This document shows, one piece after another, positions 54,575 to 64,000 of a stretch of DNA of 64,000 bases. Every line of letters begins with the position of its first letter. The stretch's first letter is position 1. The stretch is from the NCBI GenBank assembly GCA_944474755.1, contig OX104123.1:61807898-61871897 (forward strand), given 5' to 3'. This DNA is from Limnoperna fortunei. Lineage: Eukaryota > Mollusca > Bivalvia > Mytilida > Modiolidae. Position numbers and translations under genes: made by a program. The notes below the pieces were generated by a model that was not told the DNA's origin, did not search any database, and saw nothing but the letters and a program-made list of their open reading frames with translations.

Positions 54575-56125
54575 CGAATTTTACTGCCGTAATCATCCTA
54601 TTACAATTTTGTGATTTGTTGGATTAACCAAACAAATGACGAGGTTATTCGCAAGTTTTTCTGGCTAATGAACAATAATCGAGATTTTTCACTTCACTGT
54701 TGAATTTTGATGTTTGTGCAATTTGAAGAGTTTTGTTCAGATTATTTAAAGCGTATGATTGTTAGCTAGCTGCGAAAACGTAGCTCTGGTGGTCGAGAAC
54801 GGAGGGCAGAGAATATTGCATGTCATTTTTGAAATCGTTAAGACATAAGGGCGCTGTAGGGGGTTCATACTACAAGCAGACGTATGCTATATTCCTAGGA
54901 ACATGTGTAATATTTGATTTTGGGGGGGGATCTTTTTCATTTGGGGGAAGGGGGATTAGATCGTGTTTTATTTTATCTTGCTTTGTTTACTTTTGAACAT
55001 TGTTAGTTACTGTGAAGTAATCAATTTTAGATTCCTCCGCCATTAGTCACGCATGCCCGGTAATGAACTGCCTGAAATTTTTTGTATCACGGCTAGTATA
55101 CTGAGACAAGCATTATCAGCAACACTTCAAAGGAAAAAACACAAATTAGCGATAAATCCTATTCTCATACATCTTATTTTCATTTTGTTCATTTAGGTAT
55201 GCTGTTACAATTGTTTTTATAAGGAGAGTACGATTGATAACCTTTGTAACTTTTCAATTTATGTTCACTCTTTCTTTTTATTCTTTTAGATCTCTGATTA
55301 GTATGGGGATCAAGGTTTAGGGGCTCAATATTTAAAAAAAACAGCAAAATTGGACACTGGAAGAGACGAAATATTGTGGCCATCGCTCTGACATAATCAG
55401 AAGACTTGAACCACCAGAGCTTGTCATTTCTGGTGTCTCGCGGTTTTTCTGCCATTTCAAATTGTAGGACAAAATTACAATATGGCTTAATAAAGAAGTC
55501 TGTTTGTATTACTTTTGTTCTTGATACTCTTTAAAATGTTTATAAACTAAAGGGAAGAAAACCACACAAATGACACTCTATACATAGGTCAATTATTGTA
55601 ACTTCCAATTACAATCAATTCTCAAAGGAGATCATACTTTGTTTGCAAGCAGAAACAAGGGGCCGAAATTCCAACAGAATACAAAATCGAAAGTCCAGGA
55701 ACATGTACAAAACCAGGAAAACAGACACCAACGATACAAATAACATTGGAAAACTAAATTATAACACACAGAAATTGTGGAATATATAAATTTAAAATGA
55801 ATTATTAGTTAACATACATCGTTCAAAAATCACTTACATTATAACTTACAGATAGGGCAAGTCCAGATATTTCGAGGAAATTGAAAAGCATGTTTACCTG
55901 TACTAGTAAATAAAACAGAAACTTGACAAAATCCTCATTCTTATAGTAATAAAAGAGAGATATGACGTAGCTTTATTCGAAGTCGAGGATCATATTAAGA
56001 TTTGGTATGAAATATTTATATTACTCTGAAATTTATTTTAAATCAGCAACAATCAAGAGTTAAATGGCAAGTAAAAAAGTACATAACATATATGTATTAT
56101 ATCTTCTTTTATGTTTTATAACATC
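54575..56125. other. No gene recognised; palindrome-related segment at 54577-54640
   Basis: GAATTTTACTGCCGTAATC and TTTTGTGATTTGTTGGATTA match the palindromic repeat at 41315-41382, one arm being altered. A minus-strand 88-codon frame (55455-55189, MAEKPRDTRNDKLWWFKSSD) has a plausible start but no known domain. Confidence 0.35.
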
Positions 56126-56130
56126 ATATT

Positions 56131-57204
56131 ACGAAAGCCCAGAAGGCTCATTCGAGATTCGAGAATCGAAATTCAATATAGTTAAAACCAATCAGATTGC
56201 GTGTGACATAATCGTCTACCAATCAGAATAGTTCTTATATATTCGATATTCGAAATTCAATATAGTTTTAGCCAATCAGATTGCGTGTGACATAATCTCT
56301 ACCAATCAGAATTCCTTGGTTATATCGCAACTACATAAAATTTGGTTGAGTAGTTTAAGGGGAGTTAAAGCTCAAAGAGTCATAACTACCATATAAATTA
56401 AGGAATCAACAATTCCTGATAATATGCACAACTACATATATGGTGTACTAGTTCCATACCAAGTTTATTATTTTGTATAGTACTGAGTAGTTTCAGAGGA
56501 TTTGTGCTGACAAGATAATTAATGGGTATTTTCAGCTCATTTCTAAGTTCAAAAGGCCAAAATAAGCCAGTGGCGGATCCAAAAATTTCGAAAGGGGGGG
56601 GGGCACTGACAGGCCAAGGGGGGCCCACTTTGGTCATGCTTCAATGATTTTCTATATATCCAACCAAATTTTTCCGTCTAAAGGGAGGGCCCCCTCTGGA
56701 TCCACGATAGCCCCCACACAAAATTTGAGGAACAAATGCCCTGGTAATATGCACAATTAAATATGTTGTACCTACTATGTACCAAGTTTTGTAAAACTAC
56801 ATACAGTAGTTTCACAGGAGTAGCTCCGACAAGATGATAAATGAGTATTTTCAGCAAAATTTAAGTTCAAAGGGCCATAACTCTTACGAAAATTTGAGGA
56901 TCAAAATTTCGTGGTAACATGCACAACTACATATGGTGTACTTCATACACACCAACTGTGAACTGAATTAATTTGATAAAATAACAAATAAAGCTTATAA
57001 ATTTTATTTTTTTAACAAAACCATATTTGAACACAGTCATTCTTTGACAACTATGTCGACGATTAAAACCCCAAATAAAAATAATAGCACGTGGCTACGT
57101 TTATATAAGAACTATTCTGATTGGTAGACGATTATGCCACACACAATCTGATTGGTTATAACTATATTGAATTTCGAATTTCAAATGGCCTTCTGGGCTT
57201 TCGT
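56131..57204. mobile_element. Non-autonomous DNA transposon, 1.07 kb, 5-bp duplication
   Basis: The terminal inverted repeats are about 110 bp: the left starts ACGAAAGCCCAGAAGGC and continues AATTCAATATAGTT, ACCAATCAGATTG and TCGTCTACCAATCAGAATAG; the right is its reverse complement with some changes. Flanks are ATATT (56126-56130 and 57205-57209). A second partial copy of the left repeat lies at 56240-56320. The interior carries two or three diverged repeats (ATATGCACAACTACATATGG ... AAGTTCAAAGGGCCATAACT) and a G-rich insert at about 56570-56705 bordered by GTGGCGGATCCA and TGGATCCAC. There is no transposase. Confidence 0.85.
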
Positions 57205-57209
57205 ATATT

Positions 57210-59540
57210 AGAAACAAATCCGTGTTGTGATACATCTTGTCCTTCAAAGTAAGAAGTTCTTCAAAATTTCAGTTGTCGTCAACGTTATATTATACATCAA
57301 GCAGTTTTGTTTTGGTACTGATCAACTGTCATTCAATCTAGCAACCTTCAAAAACTGACAAATTATGGAGTCCATAAAAATATTAACAAGTCATGATGTT
57401 TTTTTTAAATAAAATTAATGCAAGAAAATAATTATGTACGTAAAATTGAGACATTCTATAAAAACATTACCTCCAAAGATATTTGAACTAAGCTAAAATG
57501 TAATTTGTAGTTTCTGTATATTGAGTCTACAAACAAAGGTAATCTTATCATAGTTTGTATTCAGTATGAAATTTAGTCCCAAAACAATTCCCTTTTTGTC
57601 AATGTTAAATACTGAATATCAACATTAGTTGGTTTGAGTTTCCTCCATAAAAATGTAAAAATGTTAGGCATTTCATGACATGTGGACTAAAAGTGCAGCC
57701 GAAAATGTCTTTTGTCTGATTTATCAGGTAAACTATTTTTTTTCTTTGAATGTCACACTTTTGGTCCCATTACTGAACTCTTGCTCATATATACAGACAG
57801 GGTCCGCTGTAAGAGAACAAGTAGCTGTTTATACCCCAAAATAAGTTTAGAAGATATATATATATATATATATATATAAGGGGTCACTCTGTTTCCCTTC
57901 TAGTCTACACATTTTAGGAATTTGAATAATTGTGCAATGTTGTTTGTTCAACGTCCATCACTATAACCATCATGGTGTTCTATGAACAACATAATAAAAG
58001 ATGCAGTTGAACACATGCTTCATTGAACAAATCTTAAAGTTGTTTCTTATTATATTATGGCCTTGTTAATATTCGATAAAATTATTCTGTTGTAAAATCT
58101 ACAATATACAGCTGTACACTTCAATCCACACATGGTCTTTTGACATTTATTAATGTTAAGCTCCCCTCCCCACCCCCACGCATACAATTATTGATAATCA
58201 TTTTATTGGTCAACATTAACTTTTCAGTAATTACACATTTTATATTTTTAGGAAAGACCATGTCTTCCAAAGATGAATTTGAAAAGGTGGGAATGGAAGG
58301 AAAAATTTTTTTGACCTAGGTTTTATGACAGGGTTATGTGAACACAAACTCCCAGTTGTAAAGGATGTTACACAAGAGTATAACACACGGTAAATACATC
58401 TCTTAAGATGTATTTACAGACTGTGATATGATAATATATTGGGAATACCTATTGTTTGATCTATAATTATTCAAAGTAAAAGATCTAAATGAGGACCATT
58501 TTATGCAAAAATTTATTATTCAATTATTCGAAAGAAGGGTTGTAGTACTTCAACATGAAGCTGGTGGAACACCCTGTTCAAAAGTATAACTTCCACCTGA
58601 TTTTATGCCCCTAGGTAATGGGATTAATCAGTGCAAAGAATGGGGTTTATTATACACTTCTCCACTGAGAGGATTGTATTTCCTAGATTCAATACAACAG
58701 TTTAGGCATCACATGGAAAATTCAACAAATAGTATCAATTTCGTTTATATCTGAACTAACAAAGTCTGGATTGATGCAGATATCAAGTTACATGGTGACC
58801 AAAATAAAAAATGCAGGATACTCTGTGTCTGTATGCAATGAGGTGCTAGAATGAAAAGATATGAAGACTTTGCAAGGAAGTAATTGGTTGAACGATAAGG
58901 TATACTATAGAAATACATGGTGATAACTTTGTCATGAAACTAGAACATCAATTCATACATATACTCAAGAATCAGATAAATATATCTGCCCTGTCAAAAT
59001 TCAGGACATAAATTTGTATTGGCCCCCAAATCTTTTGATAATCTTATTAAGATTTTAGAATATGTATCGGTTTATCGGTAATTATGGAGCATTATTTGCG
59101 AAGCGTGGCATAACGATAGAATGAAGGTCAAAACCCTAGTAGAATCGCCAAATACGCCACAATTTTACAATGATTCCCAAGGGAATTTGCAATATCTGGC
59201 CATTATTTTCTGTGATCAAATGTCAGACAATTCTTCGTTTTTTTAAACCTCTTTAAATCAAAAAGATCTGGATGCCATTTTGTACACAACTTTGAAAAAT
59301 AATACTACACTTATTAATAAATTAATGTTTTCTTTCAGATCCCAAGATTAGGCAATTTGGAGGGAAAAAAATTTCCAACTGATCATGAAAATGAATTGTT
59401 TGACTAATTTTTCTTTGAATTTGTGTTACTAATTTGATTGAAGAAAACAAATTAACTCATGGTTCCGAGATAACAGTGATAAGCTCCGCACTTAATATAG
59501 CCGTTTCGTTCTTACCTAACTCAAAATCTGTTTAAAAAGG
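57210..59540. other. No gene recognised; AT microsatellite at 57858-57879
   Basis: AT-rich. A fragment at 58258-58380 (ATGTCTTCCAAAGATGAATT, then readable as ...GLCEHKLPVVKDVTQEYNT in a shifted frame) follows an acceptor-like TTTTTAG. It could be an upstream exon of the SWIM/YqaJ pseudogene, but this is weak. Confidence 0.35.
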
Positions 59541-61660
59541 CAACAGAAAAGGGTTTAAACTATTTTATACAGGGATATATTCACAAAATCAAAATATCTG
59601 AAGTAAATTCGACTGTTCGTGTTGATGCTAAACGTGTCAATGGGAAAGAATCGGGATCCTCATAAACCACATCGAAATTTAACAGAATCTTATTGTTCCT
59701 GTAAAGCCGAGTAAGTGCATTTAATTCATTTTAATTTGTTCCAAGTCTAATATTTTATCATCGTTACAAAGGTTTAATTTCAATATCAAAACGAAATAAA
59801 GTTGAATAATAGCATATAGTCCCTATCCTGTTTATATTATGAAACAGGTTTGTTGGAACTGTATTCGACAGAACTTGAAATGTTTTAACATTGGCTAATA
59901 CGCGTTCAATGTGAACTCGATGTTTTTAAAGTCTGATAACAGTCTGTGGCAGACATCCGACTAACATATTAAGCAAATGGTGGAATATTTAATTTTAATC
60001 CAATTTTATTACTTTCTGCTTTAATTGTAAAGTCTTTATCTGTCGTTACTGCATCTCCCTCTTAAACATATCCCAGTTCTTTCAGCTGATTTAAAAGTGA
60101 ATAAAAACCACTTTGCTCGGCTATGGCCTTGACGGCAATCGATACAGTAAAAAGTTCAGAAATGAATGTTTCTGACCCACAAGAATCACATCCTATCAAT
60201 GCCTACAATGTTGTACTTCCTTTATAGTTACTGTACAATTGACTTTGAAGTCCTAAAGCACATGGGGTTTGAGTTTTTATTTCAGTTCCATCAACAATAA
60301 TCAGAGTATTTGGAAATTCCCTCTTAAAGGCATTTGGCATATTCTCAATAATAGTGCCTCTCTTAGGCCAGATGGAAAGCTGTCCAAATTTCAAATATAT
60401 GTGATCGACCCATGTAATGAATATGCTGCTAGCAGATGAACTGTCAAATCAAATCGCATGGTAATAAGTCGCAAGTCCAAAATTATGTCGCAGTCTTATA
60501 AGAGTAAGAAATAAACAATCTTCTTTCAATAGTAAAAAACATATCAGTTCGTCCTTTTTCATATTCCAGCGTAAAATATTCAGGAAGTAAAAACTGCAAG
60601 AGTGTTTAGAATCTATTGCAGTATAATATTTAAACAGCTCTTTATTTTTTACTCTTTCTCCTAAACACTTTTAACACTGAATTTAGACACATTGAGCTCT
60701 TCCTTAAGATTCTCATTTCTGTTGCACGTTTATCACTACCAGAAGTTCTTTTATTTTGGCATTTTTCTCATCATTTTCTTGTCTCAGTTCGTGAATGTCT
60801 ACTGTTGTTGCTAGTATATCCATTGGTGATACCCCTATAAAATCCAAAAAAAAAAATGCATTACCTGTGCATGTATTTCATATTGACACTGTCATATTGT
60901 CCATTTGCAGACAGGAAATTTGAAGGCATCATGTTTACCTGAAGCCAGTGTTAGTTGTGGAGATACCAATATAGTTAAGCCCTCACCTGTTGTACTTCCA
61001 CAAGAATATATAGATCTGAATGCAGGATATGACAAAATTGTGAAAAATGGAGATAAAAACCAAGGATCAATCCAACACACAGTGTTGGTTTGAAGGAAGA
61101 AAAACAGACTGACTACATCAAATTTTGGAAAGGTGTTGCACAGGAATCTATGCCTTCCACAAAAGTTCTGCAAAATTTATTTAACACAAAAGAAATACAT
61201 GTAGCTTCCATTGATTATGGAAAACGCCCTGAAAGTGTTGCGAGAGGGGAAATACTTGTAAACTTTTCCTGAACGTCATTTTCATTAGTGTGGGTTAGTT
61301 GTAAATGAAACTTGCTATCCCAGATGGACAAATATGTGGAAAAGGAGAGAGTGGAATAATGGAAATAAAATGCTCATTTTCTACAAGGAACATGGAAGTA
61401 AAATCAACTTGCAAATAAGTTACCGACTTCTTAATGGAAATACTGGGCGATAAAGTTGAACTGAGAAAAAATCGCAACTATTATTCCCCAGTACAAGGGC
61501 AGTTAATGATAACTGGTGCTGCCTATTGTGAATTCAATGTGTATACGCTATGCGACATGGTTTTGCAAAGGATCAAGAAAGATGTGCCGTCCATGAGAGA
61601 CATGCTTTAAAAGCTTACACAATTCTACAAAGAATTTGCGCAACCCTTCTTAAAACCCAT
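59541..61660 (+). pseudogene. SWIM zinc finger / YqaJ-type exonuclease-like gene, broken
   Basis: Exon-like part 1 (about 59541-59710) reads GLNYFIQGYIHKIKISEVNS, then VRVDAKRV and, after a frame change, PHKPHRNLTESYCSCKA before a donor GTAAGT at 59711. The C-x-C after a helical YxxxGYIxxI region is the start of a SWIM finger. Part 2 (about 61060-61660) has, in several frames, NTQCWFEGRKT, RLTTSNFGKVLHR, LFNTKEIHVASIDYGKRPES, CGLVVNETC, QLMITGA-like VNDNWCCL and MLxKLTQFYKEFAQPFL-like text. This follows the order of YqaJ-domain (lambda-exonuclease fold) proteins common in invertebrate transposon-rich loci. At least four frame changes are present. The function of the family in animals is not established. 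Confidence 0.5.
59831..60500 (-). pseudogene. PIF/Harbinger transposase relic (DDE_Tnp_4 type)
   Basis: On the minus strand: LRHNFGLATYYHAI, SSIFITWVDHIYLKFGQLSI, PNAFKREFPNTLIIVDGTEI (first Asp), QTPCALGLQSQLYSNYKGST, SETFISELFTVS, AVTTDKDF (second Asp, usually ADKGF), LNIPPFA and RVHIERVLANVKTF (Glu). All three catalytic positions of the DDE triad are recognisable in order across about 210 residues, interrupted by several stops and one or two indels. It is dead. It sits between the two parts of the SWIM/YqaJ pseudogene on the opposite strand. Confidence 0.72.
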
Positions 61661-62600
61661 GTCAGTTTATATAATTAATATTTACATACATTGTTCATCT
61701 GTCTAAGTACTTGTTTCAGTCTCTTCTTACATAAAAGATATGTTTTCCTTCCTGAACAAAAATTCTTGATATAGACAAATGTTGTCCTCTGTTTTTCCTA
61801 TAGTAGTTTTTAGTATTTTTTCATCTGAAATTGTGATTAATTTATTTACTATCAATCTCTAGTTAGATAGGCATCAATAGCACTTTGTAAAATGATATGT
61901 AAGTACATAAATTAAATGTTAATAAAGATTCTTTTTGTCAATCATGCCTTAGTGTACAAAACATGTTTAAATGGTTTTATTTCATTTGCTGGGGAGCAGG
62001 CCTTCGAAGACCCTTTTCTACTCCACACAGTCTTAAATCTTACATGCCAATACTTTCAAAAGAAAGTTAAATTTCCGCTAGATATTTATTATTTCGACAC
62101 TGAGGCATGCATACAAAATAAAACTTCACTTTTTACAGTATTTTATTGAATAAGATTTTTTTTACATTGTGTATTTAGCTTTGGTTTTGGCTTGTAATGT
62201 TTAATATATAATCTTCTGACATATTTTAAGAATTCACTCATGAAAAAATATTTGCCTAAACCATGGTTAGAATTTTTATATTGCAATATTTACATTACGC
62301 GTGTCTTTCATCGATATCTTTGATTTCTATTGTTCAAACAGTTATAGATGACATAAAATCATTCTTCGCATTTCCTCTTTGATGATATAGCAAAGTAATT
62401 TGAACGATGGGTTCACTCTCCAGCCAAAAGTCCGTCAAACTCAACAAAACTCCTCAGCATTGCTCAGATAACTGTTAGCAGGGAAGCGGGGGTAAACCAG
62501 TACTTCATGACTATGAGGAGCCTGTTAATGAACTACCATGTATAAAGCAAGTGAAAAAGGGAAGAACACAAAAAATGTTCTTACTGGCCAAAAGCCAAGG
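61661..62600. other. No gene recognised
   Basis: 3' flank of the YqaJ-like pseudogene; AT-rich, with no supported feature. Confidence 0.4.
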
Positions 62601-62605
62601 GAATT

Positions 62606-62881
62606 TTGGTTCTGGACCAGCCTGTGTATTCAAGAAAATGGAGATCAAAACTGGTGCCAGTCATCTTACGATCAGAGAATAAAGATGGAACGTATACAGT
62701 CGGGGTATGGGCGGTACCACGAAGCATCGACCATTTTGCTGTAGTCCGAGACGGCATTAAAACCATTGAAAGAACCACTTCAGCCACTGAAATTCTTTTA
62801 CAGGGTGTGTACCACCGAAGTGAACGGTCTGGTACTATGAATCATGTCAACGTCCAGTGTACACAACGCGGTGTAACTTAA
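62606..62881 (+). CDS. Unrecognised 91-codon reading frame
   Basis: Reads MVLDQPVYSRKWRSKLVPVI, then SENKDGTYTVGVWAVPRSID and VVRDGIKTIERT. The region is richer in GC and codon-like than its surroundings, and the frame is open to a stop at 62879. The pattern (basic, DGTYTVxV, then RDGIK) recalls chromo- or tudor-like tails of retroelement proteins, but I cannot assign it. It could be a remnant. Confidence 0.3.
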   Translation: MVLDQPVYSRKWRSKLVPVILRSENKDGTYTVGVWAVPRSIDHFAVVRDGIKTIERTTSATEILLQGVYHRSERSGTMNHVNVQCTQRGVT

Positions 62882-64000
62882 ATCAACAAAAATACAGTGT
62901 GTACAATTTAAATCAGGACCCCGGCATTTTGTAATGAAATAAAATGTATATAAAATAATTGAATGCATTCTTTTGAAGTTTAATTGACGTATTAAAGCGT
63001 TCATCATCAAAAGAAACAGAAACTCCAAATACGATGGTCAATGAATAATGATTATTAAGTTATCCGACCTGTAATTGATGTCACCGTTCAATTTATTTTT
63101 GACAATAAATACAGCCTTATTAAAACAATGTATTGCTAATTAAGGATAAAGATAAATATATTGTTTTACTTTATGTCGGTGTTTACAGTTTTGAGCAAAA
63201 CAAAGTCAGTTACTCAAATTGTATTTCCGACGTTTGCCGAACATTACCCAGGGTTCCCACTCTTTTGTCTTGATATAATTCAAGGTTTTTTTCAATGTGG
63301 TTTTCCATTTTCGGATAGTGCAACGAGAACGAAATGTGCCCTTTTAAAGTGTTTTCTATGCCGAACGTTTTAGTTTTCAATATTTCCGCCATGTTGTTCA
63401 GAGTAACAAATGTTATGGAAAAATAATTGGGCGTCATTACAGAAAGCGTAGTAGCGATCCCGATTTCGAGCTAGGTCTCAATGTTGCCAGAACCGGGACC
63501 AGTTGTCTCCAAGCTGTAGGAGGAAAATACGCAGGATGCACAATCAAAACAATTAAGACTCGGACTGTACTCGAGACGGGCAGTGTGAATTATATATATT
63601 CTTTTACGATAGCGCGGTCGTCCGACACGTTATCCTTTTACTCAAAATTCAAGGTTTTCGACACATTTTGCGATTTTCAAGGTTTTTTCATGACCGTGTA
63701 AAGAATACAAAATTCACTTTTTGACGTTTTCAAGGTAGCGGGGGAGCTCCGATTACCGAGGTCTTGTCCAATGAATAACAATAGACATACAGGAAACTAA
63801 ATATGATCACGTGGTCAATTGTGGTCCGGATAAATTTCTCCTTTAATATGTTATGTAGAAAGTATAACCAAAACTAACCACATAAATTGAGTCTTATTTG
63901 TTTTTACAGGAACGATGCATAACATATGCTAGGACCTTCCATAAGGAAGGTTGGTATGATGGAAAGCAATGTGCAATTTGTAAACATTTAGATTCCTATG
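62882..64000. other. No gene recognised
   Basis: Short unassigned frames only. The phrase TTCAAGGTTTT recurs near 63279, 63648, 63678 and in AAGGTAGC form near 63733, too weak to call a repeat. The final 90 bases after the acceptor-like TTTTTACAG at 63910 read AGTGxGCAATTTGTAA-type text that may be the beginning of an exon continuing beyond the window. Confidence 0.3.

Noticed and set aside
63161..63437. Overlapping 70- and 75-codon frames on both strands
   Set aside because: Length and composition are as expected by chance in AT-rich DNA; no family resemblance was noticed.

Overview
The window looks like AT-rich, intron-bearing, transposon-packed nuclear DNA from a marine invertebrate, most probably a bivalve mollusc. 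The main pointers are tRNA-headed SINEs with a V-SINE-type core (resembling the molluscan RUDI family), DIRS/Ngaro and I-group LINE retroelements, HECT-domain proteins with the GGGTR N-terminal motif, and SWIM/YqaJ-type relics. I see no intact ordinary host gene, rRNA or functional tRNA. Nearly all recognisable coding sequence comes from mobile elements, and most of it is broken.

Layout. 1-5860: a 21-bp tandem repeat, a FLYWCH/MULE-type transposase relic and a dimeric V-SINE flanked by a 9-bp target duplication. 5866-40444: a 34.6-kb segment with inverted termini of about 70 bp (about 93% identical), starting exactly TATGAAAGCTTATTC on both sides and flanked by the 6-bp direct repeat CTTAAC. 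It appears to be one very large DNA transposon. Its left end carries eleven copies of a 21-bp repeat with the palindrome TCGTGGCCACGA. Inside, left to right, are a broken acidic-protein gene (8999-9781), a spliced RNase H-fold transposase-like gene with five in-frame stops and no indel in its long first exon (11558-15156), a nested LINE pile-up (16579-27133), a nested DIRS/Ngaro-like element with an SGNH hydrolase (about 29.9-34.9 kb), a SINE with an 11-bp duplication, a broken HECT E3-ligase-like gene (36199-38498), a three-copy 0.3-kb tandem repeat, and a truncated IS3-type integrase reading inward from the right end (40272-39802).

40.5-46.6 kb: a possible THAP-like exon and a second pile-up of the same LINE family, again all on the minus strand. 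46.6-51 kb: mostly unassigned, with two similar exon-like segments and a near-perfect hairpin. 51009-54567: a 5'-truncated APE-type LINE with an open 1079-codon reading frame. 56131-57204: a non-autonomous DNA transposon with TIRs of about 110 bp and a 5-bp duplication. 59.5-61.7 kb: a SWIM zinc-finger/YqaJ exonuclease-like pseudogene interleaved with a PIF/Harbinger transposase relic on the opposite strand.

How the parts relate. The I-group LINE, a 0.51-kb non-autonomous element present twice, and the V-SINE share a 3' tail built around ATAGCTGAAA-ATTGCT-GTTAAAC, which suggests one reverse transcriptase mobilises all three. The 0.51-kb element also shares the LINE's 5' terminus. The best candidate for something undescribed is the 34.6-kb TIR element. 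With the obvious nested insertions removed it is still about 18 kb, and it holds an IS3-type integrase remnant, a second unrelated transposase-like gene and a HECT gene between one set of ends.
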